A stretch of 64,000 nt of DNA from Bermanella sp040371755. Its GTDB lineage: Bacteria; Pseudomonadota; Gammaproteobacteria; Pseudomonadales; Oceanobacteraceae. The position numbers and the translations under genes were made by a program. Each line of letters begins with the position of its first letter. Positions within the stretch are counted from its first letter, which is position 1. A model generated the notes under the pieces. It had not been told where the DNA came from. It searched no databases and saw nothing but the letters and a program-made list of their open reading frames with translations. This document shows, one piece after another, positions 37,911 through 45,917 of this stretch. The stretch spans positions 228,518-292,517 of the forward strand of contig NZ_BAABWE010000004.1 of assembly GCF_040371755.1 (NCBI RefSeq). The letters are read 5' to 3'.

Positions 37911-38942
37911 TTAAGGGTGAGGCCTCATAGCCACATCATCTAGGCTTTCGATAATTTGCAGGTAGCTGTCAAAGCGGCGCTCACTAATGTGGCCGTCTTC
38001 TAACGCTTGTTTGATAGCGCAACCGGGTTCGGCGTTGTGCTTGCAGTCACGAAACTTACACATACCAATAAAGGGTTTGAATTCTTTAAAGCCTTCAAGT
38101 ACTTCGTGTTCTTCCATGTGCCATAGGCCAAATTCACGAATACCGGGGCTGTCGATTAAGTCGCCGCCACTGGGGAAGTGGAACAAGGTAGCCGTCGTGG
38201 TTGTGTGCTTGCCTTTGCGGCTTTGCTCGCTCAATGCACCTACGCGGATGTCTTCATCGGGTAATAAAGTAGAGATGATACTGGATTTGCCCACGCCGCT
38301 TTGTCCTACAAAGACACTGATGCGGTCTTTTAGGAATGTTTTTAGGTTATCTAGGCCGTTTTCTATTTTGTTGCTGGCTTGAATAAAGCCATAACCAATG
38401 GATTCGTAATCGTGCACTAAATGTAAAAAGTGCTCTTGGTTTTCACCATTGATTAAATCTGTTTTGTTTAAACACAGGATTGGCTCAATGCCGCTCATTT
38501 CAGCAGCCACCAAATAACGGTCAATGAGGTTTCGATGGGCGTGAGGTTCAGGAGCCACCACAATCACCATGTAATCAATGTTAGCAGCCACACTTTTTAA
38601 CTCGCCGTACATATTAGGGCGACGCAATTCGCTGGCGCGCTCGTTACGGGCCACCACTACACCATGCTCATCGTTACCAATGCGCCAAACAACGGAATCA
38701 CCTGTGACTAAGCCACCTAGGTTGGCGCGCATGTGACAGCGCTTTTGTTCGCCATTTTCACCTTCCACTAATACTTGGGTGCCAAAATGGGCGATGACTA
38801 AGCCGGATTGCTCAGGGCCGAGATCGCTGCCTTCTAGTTCTTCGTGGATTTGTTCTTCTTTTTTGTTGGCTCGTTCACTGCGTTCTTGCTGAATTTTAGT
38901 AATTCGCCAAGCCTGTCGCTTACTGAGCTTTCGCTTTGCCAT
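37911..38942 (-). CDS. rsgA: Ribosome small-subunit GTPase
   Basis: A 343-residue circularly permuted GTPase that checks 30S maturation. An N-terminal OB fold (about 40-105) is followed by G4 LNKTD, G1 GQSGVGKSS and G3 DSPGIREF, and then the C-terminal zinc finger C..C.H.....C (CKFRDCKHNAEPGC). A basic N-terminal extension MAKRKLSKRQAWR is typical. It is divergent from orn with 84 bases between them. Confidence 0.95.
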   Translation of the reverse strand: MAKRKLSKRQAWRITKIQQERSERANKKEEQIHEELEGSDLGPEQSGLVIAHFGTQVLVEGENGEQKRCHMRANLGGLVTGDSVVWRIGNDEHGVVVARNERASELRRPNMYGELKSVAANIDYMVIVVAPEPHAHRNLIDRYLVAAEMSGIEPILCLNKTDLINGENQEHFLHLVHDYESIGYGFIQASNKIENGLDNLKTFLKDRISVFVGQSGVGKSSIISTLLPDEDIRVGALSEQSRKGKHTTTTATLFHFPSGGDLIDSPGIREFGLWHMEEHEVLEGFKEFKPFIGMCKFRDCKHNAEPGCAIKQALEDGHISERRFDSYLQIIESLDDVAMRPHP

Positions 38943-39025
38943 AGATATGTGTTCAAATTGGTCTTAAATGAATTATATAGTGCTTTGCAGCGTAAATCAG
39001 TGTTGTAGGCCAGAAAGGTGATGTA

Positions 39026-39568
39026 ATGGAAAAGAAACACAATCTTATTTGGATTGATCTAGAAATGACCGGTCTAGAGCCCGCCACTGATGTGATCATC
39101 GAAATCGCCACTATTGTCACCGACGGGGATTTAAACGTACTGGCTGAAGGTCCTGTATTGGCGATTCATCAGCCAGATAGCATCATTGATAACATGGATG
39201 ATTGGAATACCAAAACCCATGGTAATTCGGGCCTTGTACAGCGCGTGAAAGATAGCCAAGTCAATGAAGCCGAAGCAGTTAAGCAAACCATCGAGTTTCT
39301 GCAGCAATATGTGGGCAAAGGGGTCAGCCCAATGTGTGGCAACAGCGTGCATCAGGATCGCCGCTTTTTGAATAAGTACATGCCTGAGCTGGAAGACTTC
39401 TTTCATTATCGCAACGTAGATGTGAGCACGTTAAAAGAACTTGCCCGTCGCTGGGCACCGGAAAAACTCACAGGGCTGACTAAAAAAGGCTCTCACCAAG
39501 CATTGGATGATATTCGCGAAAGCATTGAAGAAATGCAGTATTATCGCAAAAACATTATGAGTATTTGA
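39026..39568 (+). CDS. orn: Oligoribonuclease
   Basis: A 180-residue DEDDh 3'-5' exonuclease that degrades 2-5 nt RNAs and pGpG. Exo I WIDLEMTGLEP, the second Asp in the HQDRRFLNKYMPEL stretch, and Exo III HQALDDIRESI are clear. The length is normal. The start ATG is divergent from rsgA. pGpG clearance fits the c-di-GMP related FimX and PilZ-like genes nearby. Confidence 0.96.
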   Translation: MEKKHNLIWIDLEMTGLEPATDVIIEIATIVTDGDLNVLAEGPVLAIHQPDSIIDNMDDWNTKTHGNSGLVQRVKDSQVNEAEAVKQTIEFLQQYVGKGVSPMCGNSVHQDRRFLNKYMPELEDFFHYRNVDVSTLKELARRWAPEKLTGLTKKGSHQALDDIRESIEEMQYYRKNIMSI

Positions 39569-39586
39569 TTGTTTGATGCTAAACGG

Positions 39587-39607
39587 AAGACACGTTGCCG
39601 TGTTTTT
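39587..39607 (+). terminator. Terminator of orn
   Basis: The hairpin AAGACACG TTGC CGTGTTTT (one G-T pair) followed by a T-run lies shortly after the orn stop codon. Confidence 0.65.
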
Positions 39608-39660
39608 CGTTTATTTGTTTCAGGTGGCGCTTGGTTTATCTATAAGTTTGAAAGTGGTTA

Positions 39661-39876
39661 TTACTTCTCTTTGTTTAATGCTTCTAACTTATAATAAATA
39701 CCCGTCGCTACTGAGTTGGCATAATCTTCAATATTCTCGTAATCCATCTCTTTTGCGTATGCGGCTAGCTGCTTAACGAGATCGTTAACGATTTTCACTT
39801 CTTCGTGGCTACGACCACACCCATCGCAATGGGTGCCTTGGTGGGTACAACCACCGTTACATGGGCGATATTTCAT
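39661..39876 (-). CDS. Small Cys-rich protein, DUF1289-like
   Basis: About 71 residues from ATG 39876 with AAAAAGG upstream; a TTG 18 bases earlier could also be used. The N-terminus CNGGCTHQGTHCDGCGRSHEE has a four-cysteine pattern with GCGRSHEE that resembles DUF1289 proteins. The C-terminal half is helical (NDLVKQLAAYAKEMDYENI). A metal-binding site is likely. Function is unknown. Confidence 0.6.
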   Translation of the reverse strand: MKYRPCNGGCTHQGTHCDGCGRSHEEVKIVNDLVKQLAAYAKEMDYENIEDYANSVATGIYYKLEALNKEK

Positions 39877-40045
39877 TCTTACTACCTTTTTCAATGTTTT
39901 TTTCTTTATCGTAAACGGAAAAAAATAAAGTGCATTGATTAAGGTCAGTGGTTGGATGAATCGCTACTAATAAGCTATTCGCTTATAATTGGATGTGGAT
40001 GCCAGTTTTAAGCGTTTGACAACGGTGTTTTGAAAACTTTAGATA

Positions 40046-40080
40046 CGTCTCCCGTCTCCCGTCTCCCGTCTCCCGTCTCC
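40046..40080. repeat. 7-bp tandem repeat (CGTCTCC x5) at the NYN gene stop
   Basis: Five exact copies of CGTCTCC end 2 bases before the complement of the NYN-gene stop codon. On the coding strand this reads as repeated GGAGACG just after the stop. Confidence 0.95.
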
Positions 40081-40082
40081 CG

Positions 40083-40568
40083 TTAAAGCAGCATATCCTT
40101 CTCAATATTGATATATTCATCACAGCTTTGTATTAGGCCATTGGCGGTTAAAAATTCCACGCCGTAAACGGTGGTTTTCACTTTGTATTTATTGCGCACT
40201 TTCTCTAACAAAATAGCAAAGTCGCCATCACCACTTAATAGAACCACTTCGTCTACCTCAGGGGCGGTTTCCATCACGTCTATGGTGATGCCCACATCCC
40301 AATCCCCTTTGGCACTGCCGTCTCGGCGTTGAATAAAGGGTTTTAGTTTCACTTCAAAACCAATGCCGCGTAGGGCGTCTTGAAATTTAATTTGGCTATC
40401 AATACCACGGTTGATGGCATAGGCATAAGCGTGAGTGATAGTGCCTTGCTGACTTAAATCAGCCCATAGCTTTTTATAGTTAAATGCACGCTTGTACATG
40501 TCGCGGGTGGTGTAATAGATGTTTTGTACATCGACAAAAATAGCGATTTTTTTCACAAACGTGTCCAA
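40083..40568 (-). CDS. NYN/LabA-like PIN-fold protein
   Basis: A 161-residue cytoplasmic protein. Acidic PIN/NYN residues are visible in IFVDVQNIYY, KGDWDVGITIDV and LLSGDGDFAILLEKV, the usual metal-binding aspartates of NYN RNases. The length is typical of the LabA/DUF88 family. A 7-bp tandem repeat lies just after its stop. No operon partner. Confidence 0.85.
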   Translation of the reverse strand: MDTFVKKIAIFVDVQNIYYTTRDMYKRAFNYKKLWADLSQQGTITHAYAYAINRGIDSQIKFQDALRGIGFEVKLKPFIQRRDGSAKGDWDVGITIDVMETAPEVDEVVLLSGDGDFAILLEKVRNKYKVKTTVYGVEFLTANGLIQSCDEYINIEKDMLL

Positions 40569-40708
40569 ATCAAAAATGCCAATATAGCAAAAAAAACACA
40601 GGAATGATGCAGCTGTGCGGTATGTGAAATTTTTGTGACAATCACGACACAGAGGCTCTAGTGAATTAGCATTAAGGTATTCTTGTTTATTTGTGTTTAC
40701 CCTTATTT

Positions 40709-41863
40709 ATGACGTTAAGTGTGGAGCCTTCTGAAGTGCCTGAATCTCTCGATTTGGCCCCAAAATTGATTGATTCGGTAGAGGCTAGCCCACTGCCTAA
40801 TGGGGCAAATGGTTTTCACGAATTTGTGCAATGTCATAAAGGGCAATTAAAAACCTATGTGCCTGAATACTTAGAGCTGGATAAAATCATTGTGCAAAAT
40901 GCCGATGTTATCCAAGTGGAACAATTAGCTCATATTCCCATTAATAATATTCACTTACCCATTCCTTTATTAACCATCGGCAGTCCAGAAACAAGCCAAA
41001 CCACGTTATTAATTACGGCTTCTATTCATGGAGTGGAGCGTATTGGCACACAAGCGTTACTGGCTTGGTTGCAATCTTTGTTGCAACGTTTTCGCTGGGA
41101 TAGCCTATGGCGCAGCCAGTTCGAAGAAGAGGTGGCTTTGGTCATTATGCCTATGGTGAATCCAGCAGGTATGTACCTCAACCAAAGAGCCAATGGCAAC
41201 GGCGTCGATTTAAACCGACACGCCCCTATAGAAGCGGAAGACCCAGTGCCATTTTTATTAGGTGGGCAGCGGATAAGTAATCGCTTACCTTGGTATCGTG
41301 GCAAAAAAGCGGGAGCAGTGGAAATTGAGTTTACCGTATTGGAAAGTGTCATAGAGCGGTTTACACAACCTAATAAACCGGTATTGGCATTAGATATTCA
41401 CAGTGGTTTTGGTTTTCGCAATCAACTTTGGATTCCCTATGCGTTTCGTCGCCAGCCTATTAGTGATGTGCCTTTGTATATGGCTTTAAAAATATTATGG
41501 GAGCGTAATTACCCAAACCATAATTATTTGTTTGAGCCCCAGTCTACTGCATATTTAAGTCATGGGGATGTGTGGGATTATTTTCATCGTAAGTGTCAAA
41601 TGGAGGGTAAGTTATTAATGCCGTTAACCCTTGAAATGGGCTCTTGGAATTGGATTAAAAAGCGGCCAATTCAATTACTCAGCTTTAGTGGTTTGTTTCA
41701 TCCAACTGTGCCACATCGTCACGCCCGTGTGCTAAGACAACATTTAGGTTTAATGGATTTTTTGCTCGCTGCAACCCGCAATTTTGAGCAATGGAAACCC
41801 ACAGGCGATCAATGGTTTGCCATGGAACAAGTGGCCTTGTCTATGTGGTATCAAGACCTTTAA
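40709..41863 (+). CDS. M14-type zinc peptidase/amidase (aspartoacylase-like)
   Basis: About 384 residues from ATG 40709; a TTG at 40691 gives six more. The M14/AstE zinc ligands are visible as HGVE (His and Glu), a later His in LDIHSGFGF, and the catalytic Glu in LTLEMGSWNW. MVNPAGMYLNQRANGNGVDLNR split over about residues 148-175 matches carboxypeptidase-like folds. Substrate unknown: murein peptide or acyl amino acid. Its stop codon overlaps the converging membrane gene. Confidence 0.75.
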   Translation: MTLSVEPSEVPESLDLAPKLIDSVEASPLPNGANGFHEFVQCHKGQLKTYVPEYLELDKIIVQNADVIQVEQLAHIPINNIHLPIPLLTIGSPETSQTTLLITASIHGVERIGTQALLAWLQSLLQRFRWDSLWRSQFEEEVALVIMPMVNPAGMYLNQRANGNGVDLNRHAPIEAEDPVPFLLGGQRISNRLPWYRGKKAGAVEIEFTVLESVIERFTQPNKPVLALDIHSGFGFRNQLWIPYAFRRQPISDVPLYMALKILWERNYPNHNYLFEPQSTAYLSHGDVWDYFHRKCQMEGKLLMPLTLEMGSWNWIKKRPIQLLSFSGLFHPTVPHRHARVLRQHLGLMDFLLAATRNFEQWKPTGDQWFAMEQVALSMWYQDL

Positions 41864-42597
41864 GCGGCTGTTTTTTGTTTGTCAGGTGCGCCTGCGAGTT
41901 GAGTATTGGGCTTGGCTGTTTGTGTTAAGTTGGCTTTAGCTTTACGGTGGGCTTGCTTGGCTTTATGCACAAAATAGCTGTCAATTGCATCCATGATGAT
42001 ACCGCTGACCAGTAAAACTGCCTCTGATGAGTGCTGAAACTCAAAGTCCAGAACCCAAAGATACACGGTATAAGCCAACAAGCGATGAACCCGCTCTAAG
42101 CGATCTACACTGTTACGCAAAAAATCTGAGCTGTGACGGCCATTTAAACGCCAGATTTGTTCTCCCCAGCGCCAAATATCTGAACTTACCCAAAGTAAAG
42201 CGCCCAATGCCATAGCGTCAGTAAAGGGTACAAAAGTGTAATGCCATACGGTAAACAAACATAAACTTGCAAAATGATGTATAGAGTAGAAAACACGGTA
42301 GCTGGATTTAAGCTGATGCCAGTCTCGTGCAATGATGCATAAGTCGAATAGATACATGCCAATTAATATCTGCATCCAGTATTGGCGAAAAACCTCACTG
42401 TCTTGAGGGAAAAGCGCGATATAGCATCCTATTGAGATAAAACATATTAGATAGTGACTGCGTTCAGAGCGGTGGGGGCCACGTAATAGCAGCATAATTG
42501 CAGCATCAATTATGAAACACAGGGCACATATAGCTAAGGTGGCCTGCCAGAATTGCATAAAATCAGAGCTTAAAAGCCCGCTATTTATTTCCATCAT
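41860..42597 (-). CDS. Uncharacterised multi-pass membrane protein
   Basis: A 245-residue protein with about six hydrophobic helices (near residues 15-37, 48-64, 74-92, 105-125, 130-145 and 170-200) and a hydrophilic lysine-rich tail. YSIHHFASL resembles the histidine motif of TLC-type membrane domains, but I cannot confirm the family. It converges with the M14 gene, with overlapping stop codons. Confidence 0.55.
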   Translation of the reverse strand: MMEINSGLLSSDFMQFWQATLAICALCFIIDAAIMLLLRGPHRSERSHYLICFISIGCYIALFPQDSEVFRQYWMQILIGMYLFDLCIIARDWHQLKSSYRVFYSIHHFASLCLFTVWHYTFVPFTDAMALGALLWVSSDIWRWGEQIWRLNGRHSSDFLRNSVDRLERVHRLLAYTVYLWVLDFEFQHSSEAVLLVSGIIMDAIDSYFVHKAKQAHRKAKANLTQTAKPNTQLAGAPDKQKTAA

Positions 42598-42894
42598 AAT
42601 AGTACATTCCTTGTTCGAAGATTAAGAATACAGGCTTAGACAAAATCAGTGGAAGTAATACAGGCATAACTTCATGCTAAATACTGAGACAAAGCTGACG
42701 AATGGTCATCAATTTTATTTAAATAATATTTGAACCTTTACTCATATATTTGATGGCTAACAAAACTACCAATAAGACAACTAGATCATTTTCAGACATT
42801 TTCAGGCATTATGAAAAAGTGAAAAGTCTTGGTGCTAGGTACTAAACAATAAAAACACTTAGCGTCTAATAAAACGATTTCAAAAGGTTTGACC
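42598..42894. other. Divergent intergenic region
   Basis: About 300 AT-rich bases between two divergent membrane-protein genes. It must hold both promoters. No ORF or strong hairpin was identified. Confidence 0.4.
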
Positions 42895-44301
42895 ATGATT
42901 GCGGCTAGCTTTCTAATATTTTTATTAATATTTTTGTTCATCGGACTCAGTTCGTTAATTAAAAGCGGCAAAACTCAAGATGATTACCTTGTGGCAGGAA
43001 AGTCAATCGCTCCTTGGTTGGCAGGTCTATCAGCCGTGGCCACTAATAACAGTGGGTTCATGTTTATCGGCATGATTGGTCTAACGTATGCTACTGGGCT
43101 GTCATCTATTTGGTTAATGATTGGTTGGATAGCGGGTGATTTTTTAGCATCTCTTATTATTTTACGGCCCCTACATCGCGCCTCCCGATCAGATGAAATT
43201 CACTCTTATGGCGGCTTAATTGCCCATTGGTACGGGCAAAACCACGTTACTCTTCGCAGAATTGTTGGCGTGTTTACAATTTTATTTTTAAGTTTATATG
43301 CCGCAGCGCAGCTAAAAGCAGGCAGTAAGGCCACCATGGTGTTATTGGATTGGCAGCCAAGCTGGGGGGTAATTATCGGCGCGGTTATAGTATTACTTTA
43401 TAGTGCAGCGGGTGGTATTCGTGCCTCTATTTGGACTGATGCCGCCCAATCTATCGTGATGATTATTGGTATGGTGTTGTTGATTTTTGGTGGTGTATCT
43501 TTAGCGGGTGGTTGGGATGCGTCTGTAGAAAAAATGGTAAACATAACACCGCATTATTTAAGTTGGTTTCCAGATACAGATTTTCTTGGCATAACACTTT
43601 TTATTTTGGGTTGGGTGTTTGGTGGCGTGACGGTATTTGGTCAGCCACAAATTGTGGTGCGATTTATTGCACTGGATAACGAGTCCAACATTAATCGCAT
43701 GCGTGTTTATTATTATGTTTGGTTTACCCTGTTTTATGGGGCAGCCATATTAGTGGGCTTGTTAAGCCGTATCGCATTTCCTGATACCTCAGTATTTGAT
43801 GCGGAATTAGCATTACCTGCGTTAGCTAAGTTGGTATTACCAGATGTCATGACAGGCTTGATTTTAGCGGCATTATTTTCAGCTACGTTATCCACTGCCG
43901 ATTCATTAATTCTTGCTTGTTCGGCTTCAGTTACACGAGATTTCACATCCAAAGTTGGTAAATTACAAAGTTTATGGGCCGCTAAATTAACCACCGCTTG
44001 TGTGTTACTGGTTGCAGTGATCATTGCCTTAACAGGTGCAGAGTCTGTATTTGCACTGGTACTGGATGCGTGGGGGTTGTTAGGTTCAGCGTTTATGCCG
44101 TTAATATTATTGCTGGCATTGGGTAAGCAAGTTTCACAATTAGTTGCCATTATCATGGTGGTATCAGGGGTGGTTGCGTTTATAATTTGGCAACAATTGG
44201 GTTTAGGCGGACTGATTTATAGCGTGGCCCCAGGGGTGCTGGTGGGTTTAATGTGTGGTTTTATTGGTGATATATTGTTTAAAAATAAAGGGTCAAATTA
44301 A
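42895..44301 (+). CDS. Sodium:solute symporter (SSS/PutP family)
   Basis: About 468 residues from ATG 42895 with AAAAGG upstream; a TTG 6 bases earlier is an alternative. It has roughly 13 membrane helices. The N-terminal DDYLVAGKSIAPWLAGLSAVATNNSG and the DFLASLIILRPLHRAS region are typical of SSS transporters, and ALFSATLSTADSLILACSA contains the conserved Na2-site serines. The substrate (proline or another organic solute) is not determinable. Confidence 0.85.
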   Translation: MIAASFLIFLLIFLFIGLSSLIKSGKTQDDYLVAGKSIAPWLAGLSAVATNNSGFMFIGMIGLTYATGLSSIWLMIGWIAGDFLASLIILRPLHRASRSDEIHSYGGLIAHWYGQNHVTLRRIVGVFTILFLSLYAAAQLKAGSKATMVLLDWQPSWGVIIGAVIVLLYSAAGGIRASIWTDAAQSIVMIIGMVLLIFGGVSLAGGWDASVEKMVNITPHYLSWFPDTDFLGITLFILGWVFGGVTVFGQPQIVVRFIALDNESNINRMRVYYYVWFTLFYGAAILVGLLSRIAFPDTSVFDAELALPALAKLVLPDVMTGLILAALFSATLSTADSLILACSASVTRDFTSKVGKLQSLWAAKLTTACVLLVAVIIALTGAESVFALVLDAWGLLGSAFMPLILLLALGKQVSQLVAIIMVVSGVVAFIIWQQLGLGGLIYSVAPGVLVGLMCGFIGDILFKNKGSN

Positions 44302-44339
44302 ACCACCAAGTTTCCATGTGTTTCATTAATTATTGAGTG

Positions 44340-44370
44340 ATGCTGAGACAGATAGGACTCTCAGCATTTT
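44340..44370 (+). terminator. Terminator after the symporter gene
   Basis: A perfect 9-bp stem ATGCTGAGA/TCTCAGCAT with a 10-base loop is followed by TTTT, about 40 bases after the symporter stop. Confidence 0.7.
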
Positions 44371-44771
44371 GTGTTGTTGCTATGGGGAGTGCTTGCATCA
44401 GTGCAAGTAGGGGTCCATGGGTTTCAACACGTTCTTTGGCTTCATACTTTTTCTGTTTATTTCATCTATAAGCTTTCTGCTGATTTGTGTCTGCTTTCTT
44501 CTTAGGAAACAGTGATGGATTTCACTTAAATTCAAAGAAAAGAGAATGAATGTTTATTCGCATATTATGCTTTGATTAAATCCTTACTTCCTTAAGTAAA
44601 AGACAGTTTATTACTAATGAAAAGTAATCAACTAAAAAAAATCCTGCTTGATAAAATTGCGCCTGTGCATGTGTGTCTTAGACTCATGGAAAGGTTATTT
44701 TTCTAGTATGCCAGAAAATTTAAAATAACTTTTATGACACAAATACTTTAATAAATGTAAAGGAATGACGT
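44371..44771. other. Intergenic region before the LEA-like gene
   Basis: About 400 bases of AT-rich, apparently non-coding DNA. It must hold the promoter of the downstream gene, whose ribosome-binding site AAAGGA is at its end. I saw no ORF or clear repeat. Confidence 0.4.
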
Positions 44772-45875
44772 ATGGGTATTTTTGATGGATTTGATCCAGT
44801 CAAAGCAGCAGAACAAGCCGCTCGTGCCGCAAGAGATGCAGCGAATGCAACCAAGGATGCTGCGGAAGATGCCGCAAACGCGACTAAGGATGCGGCAGAA
44901 ACGGTAGCAAATGAAACCGTTAATTTAGCCGAAGATGCAGCAAAAGCGACAGTAGGGGCTGCTAAGACGGGTATTAATGCCGCGGCTAAATTATCAGTGG
45001 ATACGGTTAAAGCAGCAACCAATGTCTCCCAAGACTTGGCCCGTGGGGATTTTAATGCCGTTGCGCAAGAGGGCGCCAAGCTGGCCAGTTCAGCACTCAA
45101 AGAAGGCATTCCTGTCATACAAGCCGTGGCAAAATTGGGTGATGGTGTAGCAGGTGAAATTGAAAAACAAATTGATAGCGTGCTTTCACCATTAAATTTA
45201 ACACTGTCAGATTTTACAGGGCCCATTAATAAAGTCACAGAGGAGTTAAAGGGCGTCACCAATTATTTAATCACAAGTATACTCAATGAAGTGTTGAAGA
45301 TTTTACTTTTGCAAAAAGCGAAAGACGCCATTAGTGATAAAGCAGAACTCATTGGTGATGTAGTGGGCTTTTACAAAAAATCAAACAAAATCCCAGCTCA
45401 ATATTATGATTACTTAAATGACTCAGGCTTAGCGGTATTGAATGGGTTTGAACGCGGAGGGGAGCTAAGTGAGTTCCCTTTTACTAAGCATTTAGGTTCG
45501 TCATTTTCGATTGGTTATGACTTAGACGTGGGTGCTCGGGGTTTAAATGTTGGTGTTTCTCCCGCTTTGGCTATTGATACAAAAGGCGCAGCAAAAGGCA
45601 TCTTTTCTTATGGTGCGGGTTTGAGTACGCCCGGTGCGTCACAGGGGATTCAATTTGGTTATTGGGTAGCAAATACAGAAGATTTAGAAGGCTTCTACTG
45701 GGCTGTTAGCCTGTCTGCTGCCAGTGCTGGAGTGAATCATATAGGAGGCTCCATTACTGTGGCATTTGGACTGCTAAATTTAGATTTTCAAGGTATTGCC
45801 TTTGAAATAAGTGCGGCAGCTGGCTCAGGTGCAGGGGCGAGCATTATGGTGGGCTCTACCTCTTATATTCAATAA
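44772..45875 (+). CDS. LEA-like 11-mer repeat protein with glycine-rich C-terminal domain
   Basis: A 367-residue protein with no recognised full-length family. Residues 11-65 are consecutive 11-residue units: DAANATKDAAE at 22-32 is repeated exactly at 33-43, followed by the related TVANETVNLAE and DAAKATVGAAK. This resembles the amphipathic 11-mers of group 3 LEA desiccation proteins. Residues 65-190 are helical. Residues 225-367 are glycine/serine-rich alternating hydrophobic strands (for example GSSFSIGYDLDVGARGLNVG), suggesting a beta-structured or barrel-like end. No signal peptide. Stress protection or membrane association is conjecture. Confidence 0.6.
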   Translation: MGIFDGFDPVKAAEQAARAARDAANATKDAAEDAANATKDAAETVANETVNLAEDAAKATVGAAKTGINAAAKLSVDTVKAATNVSQDLARGDFNAVAQEGAKLASSALKEGIPVIQAVAKLGDGVAGEIEKQIDSVLSPLNLTLSDFTGPINKVTEELKGVTNYLITSILNEVLKILLLQKAKDAISDKAELIGDVVGFYKKSNKIPAQYYDYLNDSGLAVLNGFERGGELSEFPFTKHLGSSFSIGYDLDVGARGLNVGVSPALAIDTKGAAKGIFSYGAGLSTPGASQGIQFGYWVANTEDLEGFYWAVSLSAASAGVNHIGGSITVAFGLLNLDFQGIAFEISAAAGSGAGASIMVGSTSYIQ

Positions 45876-45885
45876 AGGGTAAACC

Positions 45886-45917
45886 AATTAAAGCATGGGC
45901 AAGCCCGTGCTTTAATT
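45886..45917. terminator. Bidirectional terminator
   Basis: A 15-bp stem AATTAAAGCATGGGC/GCCCGTGCTTTAATT with one wobble and a 2-base centre lies between converging genes. Its right arm overlaps the stop codon of the TonB receptor gene. Confidence 0.8.

Noticed and set aside
40046..40080. The 7-bp tandem repeat as a CRISPR array
   Set aside because: The units are directly adjacent without spacers and only seven bases long, and no cas gene is present.
44732..45262. A 176-codon minus-strand ORF opposite the LEA-like gene
   Set aside because: It arises from the alanine-rich repeats read backwards (Ala/Ser-rich). The plus frame has the ribosome-binding site and sensible protein features.
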